From Colletes latitarsis (lineage: Eukaryota; Arthropoda; Insecta; Hymenoptera; Colletidae): DNA of 64,000 nucleotides. Of this stretch, positions 10,996-20,600 are shown piece by piece. Every line of letters starts with the position of its first letter. Position 1 is the first letter of the stretch. The position numbers were made by a program, and so were the translations under genes. A model generated the notes under the pieces. It was not told where the DNA came from. It saw only the letters and a program-made list of their open reading frames with translations, and did no database searches. The DNA lies in NCBI RefSeq assembly GCF_051014445.1, contig NW_027488378.1, forward strand, positions 3,348,001-3,412,000, in the 5' to 3' direction.

Positions 10996-13900
10996 ATGGC
11001 GGCTCTGCCTGGGGTGACTTCCATTCCGACCACTCTCGTGGGAACAACTATGGAAGTTACACAATCTAAAGCAAACAACCGGACGGAAATTTTGGACAAC
11101 GGCATGGCACGCACATCGGCAATCGACAATGTTCTTATGGACAAGAGACTGGATGGACCATATCCTAGTGGGGATAAACCCAAAGTTAGGAATGTGGAGG
11201 TGGTGAATCCCCCGGTGGGGACCCACCTAGAGGGGGAAGTTGACCTACTCAGGGTCAACTCCGCCCCCATTGTCAGCCTGGAGCGGCTCAATATCACCGA
11301 GTGGCGTAAGGCTGGGGGAGAGTCTCCGCCCGGTAAGAGGCATGATGCCGAGGGACCGCAGCTCTCGTTGAGCGACGCAACCTACGGTAATGGCATGGCG
11401 ACGTCGCGCGCTGGCGACTGCCTCGACGAAAACTCCCAGGACGGCGACGAGTGGGCTCCTCAGATATCTACCGCCGACGACCCCGAGAGCGTCTACACTA
11501 GCGACGACGATTACAGGCCCGGCAAGAGGAAGAGGAAGGGTCCCGGGGCTGGAAGACCCCGGGGCATCTTCGTGGACCCGAAGAAGCTTGGTCCGGGCAT
11601 GAAGCACCTGCCAAAGCAGGCAGACCTCCGCAATATAGCGGAGGTCATGCGATTGGACGAGCTCCTGGGTCGGTTAAAGGAGCAATTGGAGTCCGTTGTC
11701 AGGGTGGCAGACACCGCGAGTCACCTTAAGACAACGGACATCCGTGGTCTCCGTCTGGCTGCTCGGATAGCGATGGTCAGCGCCGAGGAGCTGCACGGCA
11801 GAGCTGATCGGGCCGAAAACCCGAACAGACCGGCCCGGGAGGTAGTAATTCGCCAAGGCGAATGGGAGCGAAAAGCCAAGGACCTGGAAAAGAGGCTGGA
11901 GGTGGCAGATAAGACCGCCACCACCCTGTCCGAGACCGTAAGGGTCAAGGACAGGGAGTTGGAGCACCTCAGGCGGGAAGTGGACCGCCTGAGGTACAAG
12001 CAGGAGCAGCGACGGCTGCTGAGAGCAGGGGAGGAAGTGGCCGGCGAGACGCCGCCGGACCAGGCGCTGCCTTGTGCCCCTCGGCCACGACGGAAGGATG
12101 TCCTTCCGTCCACATTTGCCGAGGGGGAATCCAGTATGGAGGTAGAGACGGCGGTCCCTGGACCGTCGTCTGCAGCTCGGCCCGTCCTGATTCAGGAGGA
12201 GAGTCCCGCGTCCGGAAGCCCTTTGGTGGTCATGATGACCGAAGTCGTGAAAAGGGTTTCCGAGATGGCGGGGCAAATATCAGCCGTAGAGGATCGGGTC
12301 GAGGCACGGCTGGAAGCTGTTTGGCGGGTTGTAACCCGCCCGCCATTGGGGAAAGGCATGGTGCACACACCTCCATCAGTGGGGGCGACACCATCGGTGG
12401 CGACGAAGGGGCCAGATGTGCCTCAAAGAAACGCGAAGGGGACGACAAAACCGGGTTGCACGATTGCACCCGTGAAAGCTTCCGCGGAACCGCTCAGGGC
12501 GACGTCAAATAAGAAAGGCGCCGCTAAGGCCCAAGGTGGTACAGCAGCGGCCGGAGGGGCGGGTGCGGCAAAGCCACCCGCCCACAAATATACGATGCCG
12601 CCGAAGGCAGCGCCTCGTCCCCCTCCACCACCACCCAAGGCGGATAGCGACAGGTTCGCTCCGCCTGCCCACAATAAGGCGAGGCCCACCCCTGACCGCG
12701 CCAACGATGTGCAGGGCTCATGGGCGGAGGTGGTGAGGCGGGGGAAGAGAAAGGGAAGCGGCAAGGGTGCGGTACCTGCCACATCCTCCACCAAGGGCGG
12801 AAAATGCGCCGCAGCGAGTAGGCCAGCCGCAAAAACTGCGGCTGGCAGTAACAGGATGGTTGGTGCCCAGCCTGCGGCTGTCAAGTTACCGAGGCTGCCA
12901 AGAAATGCGGCAGTCTCGGTGACCGCCGCCACTGGGCGCGAAAAGGACCTGGGCCCCCTCCTCACTAGGGTGATGCCCGGGATCTGCAAGGATCTCGGGA
13001 TAACCGGGATGCGGCCCACAAGGGCGGTCACCGGGGCGCTCCTATTGGCGATCCCCGGTGAAAATGGGAAGGAGAAGGCGACCGCCCTGAGAGCGCGCCT
13101 TGAGGGGGCCCTCCAGGTCGAGGGTGTTCGGGTGGCTTGCCCTCAGAAGCAGGCCGAGTTAAGGGTTTCCGGCCTGTCGGAGGCAGCCACCCAGGACGCG
13201 GTAAGGGAGGCCCTTGCCAACGCCGGGAGTTGCGGCGCTGCGGAGGTCAATGTTGGTGACCTCCGCCGGGACAGCTCGGGCATGTTCACCGCCTGGGCCC
13301 GCTGTCCCCTTCGCGCCGCAACCAAGCTCGCGAAGTCCGGCCGAATAATCGTCGGCTTCCTCGAGGCCCGGCTGGCGGTGCTCGCCGCGAGGCCGCTGCA
13401 GTGCCACCGCTGCCTGGAGTTCGGTCATGTCCGGCAGCGGTGCACAAGTACCATTGATCGCAGCGGCCTCTGTTACCGTTGCGGGGGGGCCTCCCACACA
13501 GCCAGGGAGTGTACGGCCGCCCCAAAATGCCCCCTTTGTGTGGGCTTGGGGCGGCCCGCGGATCACCGCATGGGTGGGGCGGCGTGCCGTCCCCACAAAC
13601 GGAAGGGGAAGAAGGGGAAGGGTGCGGTTGTGCCCCCATCCACGGTGCCGGTTGGTGTTGAGCCGGCACCGCTGTCCGTCGCGATGGATGTTCAGGGGGC
13701 GGCTTGTTCCCAGCCGTCCCCTGCTGTGGTGTCGGGGGTTACTCCCGCCCCAGCACCTGTCGCGGCGGCAGTGAAGGTGGTGGGGTGTGCACCCGCACCC
13801 CCACCGATGACGGAGATGATGGAGGTGGATGTGGCGCCTAACGACTCAGCGCCCTCCACCTCCACAATATCGGAAGTTGTGTTGCCGGGTGGGGGAACTG

Positions 13901-14061
13901 CAGTGCCCCCACCGCAAGCGGCAGCCCAGTCGCCGTGCGGGTCAGAGCCCCTTAGTAGGGGAGTGATGGCCTCGTACGGCGGCAAAGATCCGGGGCGCGC
14001 TGAGGCGTCCCAAAACTTTGGACGGGGAGGCCTGGAGGAGGCCGCGGGTGAGACCCGATAA
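10996..14061 (+). CDS. ORF1: gag-like nucleic-acid-binding protein with three zinc knuckles (1021 aa)
   Basis: Expected to bind the element RNA and form the ribonucleoprotein that carries it to the target, by analogy with R1/TRAS/SART ORF1 proteins. An in-frame TAG at 10981-10983 makes the ATG at 10996 the first possible start. Residues 1-200 are polar, with a basic, probable nuclear-localisation stretch KRKRK near 177-181. Residues ~283-345 are charged and heptad-like (probable coiled coil, ending near REVDRLRYKQEQRRL). ~450-640 is low-complexity Ala/Pro/Lys-rich with a run of six prolines. ~645-800 is the conserved domain that precedes the knuckles in R1-type gags. Knuckles: C803-C806-H811-C816 and C826-C829-H834-C839 (both CX2CX4HX4C), then C845-C848-H857-C864 (CX2CX8HX6C). 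The tail is Pro/Ala-rich. The frame is intact. The stop overlaps the ORF2 start as TAATG. Confidence 0.93.
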   Translation: MAALPGVTSIPTTLVGTTMEVTQSKANNRTEILDNGMARTSAIDNVLMDKRLDGPYPSGDKPKVRNVEVVNPPVGTHLEGEVDLLRVNSAPIVSLERLNITEWRKAGGESPPGKRHDAEGPQLSLSDATYGNGMATSRAGDCLDENSQDGDEWAPQISTADDPESVYTSDDDYRPGKRKRKGPGAGRPRGIFVDPKKLGPGMKHLPKQADLRNIAEVMRLDELLGRLKEQLESVVRVADTASHLKTTDIRGLRLAARIAMVSAEELHGRADRAENPNRPAREVVIRQGEWERKAKDLEKRLEVADKTATTLSETVRVKDRELEHLRREVDRLRYKQEQRRLLRAGEEVAGETPPDQALPCAPRPRRKDVLPSTFAEGESSMEVETAVPGPSSAARPVLIQEESPASGSPLVVMMTEVVKRVSEMAGQISAVEDRVEARLEAVWRVVTRPPLGKGMVHTPPSVGATPSVATKGPDVPQRNAKGTTKPGCTIAPVKASAEPLRATSNKKGAAKAQGGTAAAGGAGAAKPPAHKYTMPPKAAPRPPPPPPKADSDRFAPPAHNKARPTPDRANDVQGSWAEVVRRGKRKGSGKGAVPATSSTKGGKCAAASRPAAKTAAGSNRMVGAQPAAVKLPRLPRNAAVSVTAATGREKDLGPLLTRVMPGICKDLGITGMRPTRAVTGALLLAIPGENGKEKATALRARLEGALQVEGVRVACPQKQAELRVSGLSEAATQDAVREALANAGSCGAAEVNVGDLRRDSSGMFTAWARCPLRAATKLAKSGRIIVGFLEARLAVLAARPLQCHRCLEFGHVRQRCTSTIDRSGLCYRCGGASHTARECTAAPKCPLCVGLGRPADHRMGGAACRPHKRKGKKGKGAVVPPSTVPVGVEPAPLSVAMDVQGAACSQPSPAVVSGVTPAPAPVAAAVKVVGCAPAPPPMTEMMEVDVAPNDSAPSTSTISEVVLPGGGTAVPPPQAAAQSPCGSEPLSRGVMASYGGKDPGRAEASQNFGRGGLEEAAGETR

Positions 14062-14396
14062 TGTCTCAACGCCTCCTCCAGGTCAATTTGAACCACTGCC
14101 GGGGGGCCCAGGATCTCATGCTCCAAACTCTCCGGCAGTGGAACGTCGGGATGGCCGTGATCGCCGAGCCCTATCGTGTCCCCAAACACCCAGCTTGGGT
14201 GGGGGACCATAACGGTGTCTCGGCGATCACATGGCAGTACGGGAGCGGCACGCCGCCATGCTCCGTAGTGGGAAGGGGCCGCGGTTTTGTGGCGGTTAAG
14301 AGGGGGGAACTGGTGGTTGCCGGGTGTTACGCGTCGCCCGCTATGGGCCTCAGCGATTTTGAGGCGTACCTCGACGAGGTGGGGAGATGCATCTCG
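14061..14396 (+). pseudogene. ORF2 5' part: N-terminal half of AP-like endonuclease, frame broken by a 25-bp deletion
   Basis: ORF2 starts at ATG 14061, sharing its A with the ORF1 stop (TAATG). The N-terminus has the AP-endonuclease signatures of R1-clade ORF2: LLQVNLNHCRGAQDL with the catalytic Asn at residue 9, AEPY with Glu at 36, and GCYASP near 88-93. Compared with copy 2 (62564 onward), 25 bases are missing after GCATCTC at ~14395; the lost segment was flanked by CTC on both sides, so slippage between short repeats is plausible. Because 25 is not a multiple of three, this frame runs on only as unrelated residues to a stop near 14498. Without the deletion ORF2 would be about 1038 aa, normal for the clade. 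Copy 1 is therefore probably unable to make a functional ORF2 product. Confidence 0.88.
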
Positions 14397-17152
14397 TCCT
14401 GGGGGATTTTAATGCCCACGCTGCAGCGTGGGGCTGTCCCAGGACGACCGTCAAGGGCGACGCGATGCTCGTATGGGCGGCGGGTCACGGCCTCGTAGTG
14501 TTGAATGAGGGGGCCGTGAGCACGTGCGTGCACGCGCGGGGCGAGTCGATCGTCGACATATCGTTGGCGAGCCCCGCCATAGCGCGCCGTGTGTCGGACT
14601 GGAGGGTCGCGGACGAGGTGGCCACGTTAAGCGACCACCTCTATATTACGTTCTCCGTATCCGCGACCCCCGGCGTAAATGGACCCCGCCAACCGGGTAG
14701 GGAAGCACACCCGGCGCCACGCTGGTCCGCCAAGAGGCTGGACCCGGACGCCCTAGCGATGGCAGCCTCCGTCGTGGCATGGCAGGAAATGCCACGCCGG
14801 ACCCTCGGCAATCCTTCTGCCGGGGCGCGTTGGTTCCGGGAGACCATGTCGTCGTTGTGTGACGCGGTCATGCCCCGGGCCACCGCCCCGAGCCGCGGGG
14901 GGTCCGTGTACTGGTGGTCGGGCGAGATCGAGGATTTACGCACTCGATGCGTTGTCGCCCGACGCCGGTACACCCGCGCCAGGAGAAGACGCGGGGCGAC
15001 GGAGGCAGAGGTGGTGAGGTTGCGCGGGGAATTTTCCCTGGCGCGAAGAACCCTCCGCCGGGCCATCGCGACCGCGAAAGCCCAGGCATGGACGGAGCTC
15101 CTCTGCTCTCTGGATGCAAATCCATGGGGGCGCCCTTATCATATGGTCGTAGGGAAGATGCGATCATGGGCGCCCCCGATCACAGAGAGCCTCGACCCCC
15201 AGCTGCTCGGGGAAACTATGCGCGTCCTCTTCCCCGTTGGGGGAGAGGCATTCCTGCATCCCCCCGAGCCACAGCCGGATCACCCGCCTTGGTGGTCCGA
15301 CGAACTGAGGGTCGCGGAGGAGGAGCTAGCGAGGGCCGTCCGGAGAATGGCTGCCAAGAAGACGGCACCAGGACCGGACGGCATACCTGGCAGGGCCTGG
15401 GCAGTAGCGGTGTGCGTTCTGGGGGCCGGGCTGATAAGTGTCTTTGACGCGTGCCTGCGGACCGGTCAGTTCCCCCCCATATGGAAGGTGGCGAGGTTGG
15501 TCCTCCTCCACAAGCCAGGGAAGCCCGCGGATTCTCCATCCGCTTTCCGACCCATATGTCTTTTGGACGAGGCTGGAAAGCTCCTCGAGCGGGTCATAGT
15601 ATCCCGACTCGAGGGGCACCTGTCCCGCGTCGGCCTTGATCTGGCCGACCGACAGTTCGGCTTTCGCCGGGGCCGCTCCACAGTCGGCGCCATAGCGACA
15701 GTGCGGACCCTGGCGGAATCGGCAATCTCCCGGGGGGGTGTGGCGTTGGCAGTATCTCTCGACATAGCCAACGCCTTTAACACCGTCTCCTGGGGGGCGA
15801 TAGGTCGGGCACTCCAATACCACCGGGTGCCCGCCTATCTATGCCGACTGATCGGGGATTATCTGCGGGGCAGGGTAGTCCAATATCCGGGTCGGAACGG
15901 GATGGAACAGAGAGCGGTGCACCGCGGGGTTCCACAGGGGTCGGTCCTCGGGCCGCTCCTGTGGAACTTGGCGTATGACGCGGTGCTGCGTGCTGACCTC
16001 CCCGTCGGCGTGTCGTTGGTTTGTTATGCCGACGACACCCTGGTGATAGCCGACGGGGACACGTGGAGGAGGGCCGTGGCCTTCGCGGAGGAAGGGACGG
16101 CACGAGTCGTTGCCGAAGTGGAGCGTCTGGGGTTGCGTGTGGCACCCCAGAAGACCGAGGCCATCTGGCTGTGTAACGTCAGTGGTCGCGGGGTGCCGCG
16201 CCAGGCGTCTCTATGGGTGGGTGGAGCTCAAGTCGGGGTGGGGCGCCGGATGAAGTATCTGGGCCTCACCCTCGACAGCTACTGGCGGTTCGGGCATCAT
16301 TTGGAAGGGTTGGGTCCCCGTATCGAGAGGGCAGTGGCCGCGTTAGGCCGCATAATGCCTAATCTCGGGGGACCCAACATGGCGGCACGGCGGCTGTATT
16401 TGGGAGTCGTCCGGTCCATGGCGCTTTATGGCGCGCCTATATGGGCCGGCGGTCTGATGGCCAATCGGCGGGGTGCATTTGTACTCCGTCGGTTACAGAG
16501 GTTGGTCGCCATCAGAGTCGTGCGGCGTTATCGCACGATCTCCTACACTGCCGCCACCTTGCTGGCGGGTTCCGCACCGTTTCACCTGTTGGCGAAAATG
16601 GACGCAGAGGTCTATGAAAGCCTCTGCGACCTTCGCCAGCGGGGCGTGGACCCGCATGGCGAGGAGGCCGCCAGGGCCCGGAACCAGGCGCGGCGACGCG
16701 TCTATAGTCGGTGGCTGGTCTGGTTATCGAAGCCAGACCAGCGGGATGATCGCGTCGCCGCGGCGGTCCGCCCAGTGTTTTATGCCTGGGTGGGCCGTAG
16801 CTGGGGTACGCCCACCTACCGCCTGACACAGGTACTGACCGGACACGGTTGCTTCGGTCGGTACCTGCATCGGATAGGGCGGGAGGCGACGGCTGCGTGC
16901 CATCATTGCAGGGGAAGGCAGGACACCGCGCAGCACACGTTGGAGATTTGTCCGGCGTGGGCAGCTCAGCGCGGTGTCCTCGTTAGAGCGATTGGGGCGG
17001 ACCTCTCGCTGCCGCCCGTCATACGTGCAATGGTCGGCAGCGAGGAGGCGTGGGCGGCCATGGCCTTGTTTTGTGAGGAGGTCATGGCCGCCAAGGAAGA
17101 CGCCGAAAGGCCGCGTGAGGAGGTGGGGGGCAGGCGGCGACGCCGGCCGTAA
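14387..17152 (+). CDS. ORF2 3' part: endonuclease C-terminus, reverse transcriptase and Cys-His domain (921-aa open frame)
   Basis: This is the frame that resumes after the deletion. The in-frame ATG at 14387 exists only because of a C-to-T change relative to copy 2 (ACGCATCTC). Endonuclease C-terminal motifs are intact: GDFNAH (6-11), SIVDISLAS (54-62) and SDH (82-84). The reverse transcriptase follows: KKTAPGPDGIPG (324-335), FRPICLLDEAGKLLERV, QFGFRRGRST, palm aspartate in SLDIANAFN (D459), GVPQGSVLGP (514-523), YADD (547-550), VAPQKTE and RMKYLGLTLD. Near the C-terminus is C838-X2-C841-X8-H850-X4-C855, the Cys-His motif typical of this clade, then a basic tail. In the cell ORF2 would nick the target and copy the element RNA by target-primed reverse transcription. 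Here the protein lacks half of the endonuclease. Whether it is translated is unknown. Confidence 0.9.
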   Translation: MHLVLGDFNAHAAAWGCPRTTVKGDAMLVWAAGHGLVVLNEGAVSTCVHARGESIVDISLASPAIARRVSDWRVADEVATLSDHLYITFSVSATPGVNGPRQPGREAHPAPRWSAKRLDPDALAMAASVVAWQEMPRRTLGNPSAGARWFRETMSSLCDAVMPRATAPSRGGSVYWWSGEIEDLRTRCVVARRRYTRARRRRGATEAEVVRLRGEFSLARRTLRRAIATAKAQAWTELLCSLDANPWGRPYHMVVGKMRSWAPPITESLDPQLLGETMRVLFPVGGEAFLHPPEPQPDHPPWWSDELRVAEEELARAVRRMAAKKTAPGPDGIPGRAWAVAVCVLGAGLISVFDACLRTGQFPPIWKVARLVLLHKPGKPADSPSAFRPICLLDEAGKLLERVIVSRLEGHLSRVGLDLADRQFGFRRGRSTVGAIATVRTLAESAISRGGVALAVSLDIANAFNTVSWGAIGRALQYHRVPAYLCRLIGDYLRGRVVQYPGRNGMEQRAVHRGVPQGSVLGPLLWNLAYDAVLRADLPVGVSLVCYADDTLVIADGDTWRRAVAFAEEGTARVVAEVERLGLRVAPQKTEAIWLCNVSGRGVPRQASLWVGGAQVGVGRRMKYLGLTLDSYWRFGHHLEGLGPRIERAVAALGRIMPNLGGPNMAARRLYLGVVRSMALYGAPIWAGGLMANRRGAFVLRRLQRLVAIRVVRRYRTISYTAATLLAGSAPFHLLAKMDAEVYESLCDLRQRGVDPHGEEAARARNQARRRVYSRWLVWLSKPDQRDDRVAAAVRPVFYAWVGRSWGTPTYRLTQVLTGHGCFGRYLHRIGREATAACHHCRGRQDTAQHTLEICPAWAAQRGVLVRAIGADLSLPPVIRAMVGSEEAWAAMALFCEEVMAAKEDAERPREEVGGRRRRRP

Positions 17153-17590
17153 GACCCTCCACCGCTCCCCGTGGCAGGGGGAGCGCGAAGGGGTCGGTGA
17201 TGGTGTTTGTGGTGCGAGGTGAGGGACTTTATGGCCTCATTTCCCCCCCGCACCCAGCCCATCACCGTACCGGGGGCCCGGTCGCGGCTAGTAGCAACGG
17301 CAAGAGTGGGAGCGACGTCGCGTGTGACCGCGCGGCGTCGCCGGGGGGCAATCAGTGTCGTTTGCCCCCATTGGGGGGGAGGATCACATCTCCTTCCCCG
17401 CGAAGGGCCCGTAGTAGGGCGTTGCGCCAACGGGGAGAGTCACGGTAGTATCGCTTGTTTGGTTCCCGTGACTCTCCCCAGATAAAGGGCGCAGGCGGTC
17501 ACCGTGGTGTTTTAGCCGGTAAGAGTCCGGCACTACCCCGGCCTCCCCCCCCCCAGGGAGCCGGGGTGTCCATGAGGATTTCACCACGTT
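17153..17590 (+). promoter_or_regulatory. 3' UTR of retrotransposon copy 1, with three stem-loops
   Basis: 438 bp from the ORF2 stop to the poly(A). Three stems with readable complementarity follow one another. 17344-17369: GGGGGCAA with TTGCCCCC, 10-base loop. 17432-17479: the 14-base arm GGGGAGAGTCACGG with its exact complement CCGTGACTCTCCCC, 20-base loop. 17536-17566: CCCCGGC/GCCGGGG plus TCCC/GGGA with one bulged C, ending 24 bases before the poly(A). In several non-LTR elements the reverse transcriptase recognises 3' UTR structure, so these are candidate recognition elements. Confidence 0.75.
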
Positions 17591-17609
17591 AAAAAAAAAA
17601 AAAAAAAAA
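17591..17609 (+). other. Poly(A) tail of retrotransposon copy 1
   Basis: Nineteen uninterrupted A residues after CACGTT, followed directly by GGTCTGGG of the satellite. This is the 3' end expected from target-primed reverse transcription. An uneroded tract of this length suggests a fairly recent insertion. Confidence 0.95.
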
Positions 17610-17625
17610 GGTCTGGGTTAAGCCC
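17610..17625 (+). repeat. Target-site duplication, 3' copy, of retrotransposon copy 1
   Basis: GGTCTGGGTTAAGCCC, 15 of 16 bases identical to 10643-10658. The mismatch (TTAAG against TTATG) is in this copy, since nearly all monomers read TTATG. The poly(A)-GG boundary implies a first nick on the complementary strand between CC and TAA. Confidence 0.85.
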
Positions 17626-20600
17626 GCATCTGGCACATGATTTTGCCTTCTGCGCATACTTGTTGGCCAGATCCTTGGTCTTCTCTGGTTTGAATCACGT
17701 AGTAATGTGGTACCACACTGAGACATCCAATTAAACCTGGATTCGGTCACTATTTTAGTCGGTAACACCGGTAAGGTCTGGGTTAGGTCTGGGTTATGCC
17801 CGCATCTGGCTCATGATTTTGCCTTTTCCGCATACTTGTAGGCCAGATCCTTGGTTTTCTCTGGTTTGAATCACGTAGTAATGTGGTACCAAATTGAAAC
17901 AGTCTATTAAACCTGGTTTCGATCAATATTTTAGAGGATAAAACCGGTTAGGTCTGGGTTAGGTAAGGCTTATGTCCACATCTGGCTCATGATTTTGCAT
18001 TTTCCGCATTCCTGTTGACCAGAACCTTGGTTTCACCTTGTTTGAATCAGGTAGTAATGTGGTACCACACAGAAACAGACAATTAAACTTGTTTTCGATC
18101 AATACTTTAGAGGATAAAACCGCGTAGGTCTGGGTTAGGTCCGGGTTACGCCCGCATCTGGCTCATGTTTTTGCCTTCTTCGCAAACTTGTTGGCCAGAT
18201 CCTGAGTTTTCTCTGGTTTGAATCACGTAGTCACTAGGTACCACACTGAAACAGACAATTAAACCTGGTTTCGATCAATATTTTAGAGGATAACACCGGT
18301 TAGGTCTGGGTAAGGTCTGGGTTATGCCCGCATCTGGCTCATGATTTTACCTTCTTCGAAAATTTGTTGGCCAGATCCTGGATTTTTTCGGGTTTGAATC
18401 ACGTAGAATTGTGGTACCACACTGAAACAGACAATTAAACCAGGTTTCGATCAATATTTTAGAGGATAACACCGGTTAGGTCTGGGTTAGGTCTTGGTTA
18501 TGCCCGCATGTGGCTCATGATTTTGCCTTGTTCGCATACTTGTTGGCCAGAACCTGTGTTTTTTCGGGTTTGAACCACATAGTAACGTGGTACCAAACAG
18601 TCACAGTCAATTAAGCCTGGATTCGGTCAGTATTTTAGAGGATAACACCGATTAGGTCTGGATCAGGTCTGGGTTATGCCCGCATCTGGCTCATGATTTT
18701 GCCTTTTCTGCATACTTGTTGGCCAAATCCTTGGTTTTCTCTGGTTTGAATCACGTAATAATGTGGTACTACAGTGAAACAGTCAATTAAACCTGGTTTC
18801 GATCAATATTTTAGAGGATAACACCGGTTAGGTCTAGGATAGGCCTGGGTTATGGCCGCATCTCGCTCATGATTTTGCCTTTTTCATATACTTGTTGGCC
18901 AGATCATGTGTTTTTACGGGTTTGAATCATGTAGTAATGTGGTACCAAACTGAAACAGTCAATTAAACCTGGTTTCGATCAATATTTCAGGGGATAACAC
19001 CGGATAGGTCTGGGTTAGGTCTGGGTTATGCCCGCATCTCGCTCATAATTTTGCCTTCATCGCATACTTGTTGGCCAGATCCTGGGTTTTTTCGGGTTTG
19101 AATCACGTAGTAATGTGGTACCACACTGAGACAGACAATTAAACCTGGTTTCGGTCAGTATTTTAGAGGATAACACCGATTAGGTCTGGGTTAGGTCTGG
19201 GTTATGCCCGCATGTGGCTCATGATTTTGTCGTTTCCGCATACTTGTTGGCCAGATCCTTGGTTTTCTCTGGTTTTAATCACGTAGTAATGTGGTACCAC
19301 ACTGAAACAGCCAATTAAACCTGGATTCGGTCAGTATTTTAGTCGGTAACACCGGCAAGGTCTGGGTTAGGTCTGGGTTATGTCCGCATCTGGCTCATGA
19401 TTTTGCCTTTTCCGCATACTTGTAGGCCAGATCCTTGGTTTTCTCTGGTTTGATTCACGTAGTAATGTGGTACCACACTGAAACAGTCAATGAAACCTGG
19501 TTTCGATCAATATTTTAGAGGATAACACCGGTTATGTCTGGGTTAGGTATGGGTTATGTCCACATCCGGCTCACGATTTTGCCTTTTCCGCATTCCTGTT
19601 GACCAGAACCATGGTTTCATCTTGTTTGAATCAGGTAGTAATGTGGTACCACACTGAAACAGACAATTAAACCTGGTTTGGATCAATATTTTAGAGGATA
19701 ACACCGGTTAGGTCTAGGATAGGACTGGGTTATGCCCGCATCTGGCTCATGATTCGTTGTTGCCTTGTTCGCATACTCGTTGTCCAGATCCTGTGTTTTT
19801 TCGGGTTTGTACCACATGGTAACGTGGTACCAAACAGTCACAGTCAATTAAGCCTGGATTCGGTCAGTATTATAGAGGATAACACCGATTAGGTCTGGGT
19901 CAGGTCTGGGTTGTGCCCGCATCTGGCTCATGATTTTGCCTTTTCCGCATACTTGTAGGCCAGATCCTTGGTTTTCTCTGGTTTGAATCACGTAGTAATG
20001 TGGTACCACACTGAAACAGTCAATGAAACCTGGTTTCGATCAATATTTTAGAGGATAACACCGGTTAGGTCTGGGTTAGGTCTGGGTTATGCCCGCATCT
20101 GGCTCATGATTTTGCCTTTTCCGCATACTTGTTGGCCAGATCCTTGGTTTTCTCTGGTTTGAATCACGTAGTAATGTGGTACCACACTGAAACAGTCAAT
20201 GAAACCTGGTTTCGATCAATATTTTAGAGGATAACACCGGTTAGGTCTGGGTTAGGTCTGGTTATGCCCGCATCTGGCTCATGATTTTGCCTTTTCCGCA
20301 TACTTGTTGGCCAGATCCTTGGTTTTCTCTGGTTTGAATCACGTAGTAATGTGGTACCACACTGAAACAGCCAATTAAATCTGGATTCGGTCACTATTTT
20401 AGTCGGTAAAACCGGTAAGGTCTGGGTTAGGCCTGGGTTATGCCCGCATCTGGCTCATGATTTTGCCTTTTCCGCATTCCTCTTGACCAGAACCTTGGTT
20501 TTATATTGTTTGAATCAGGTAGTAATGTGGTACCACACTGAAACAGACAATTAAACTTGTTTTCGATCAATATTTTAGAGGATAACACCGGTTAGGTCTG

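Larger units (their letters stand above)
10659..17609 (+). mobile_element. R1-clade (TRAS/R1-like) non-LTR retrotransposon, near full length, copy 1
   Basis: About 6.95 kb, bounded by a 16-base target-site duplication and ending in 19 A residues, with no terminal repeats. Order: 5' UTR (10659-10995), gag-like ORF1 (10996-14061), ORF2 with AP endonuclease and reverse transcriptase (14061-17152, broken by a deletion at ~14395), 3' UTR (17153-17590) and poly(A). This is the architecture of the R1 clade (R1, RT, TRAS, SART, Waldo), as is the domain set of three zinc knuckles in ORF1, an N-terminal endonuclease, a YADD-type reverse transcriptase and a C-terminal Cys-His motif. It is inserted in a telomere-like TTAGGTCTGGG motif in sense orientation to that strand. 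It is markedly GC-richer than the satellite. The precise family (TRAS, R1 or another) needs a phylogeny. Confidence 0.93.

Noticed and set aside
10864..17587. Many antisense or alternate-frame open frames over the retrotransposons
   Set aside because: They overlap ORF1/ORF2, which show clear domain order and motifs. The extra frames arise from high GC content and have no recognisable domain. The same holds for 60540-63966, including the 304-codon frame at 63052.
10659..17609. LTR retrotransposon or retrovirus-like element
   Set aside because: No terminal repeats, protease, integrase or RNase H signatures. Poly(A) tail, target-site duplication and AP endonuclease identify a non-LTR element.
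10659..17609. R1 element in its usual 28S rDNA site
   Set aside because: The flanks are satellite with telomere-like motifs on both sides. No rRNA sequence is present.
17591..17609. Transcription terminator or assembly gap filler
   Set aside because: The A-run is the retrotransposon poly(A), since it is followed by the second target-site duplication.
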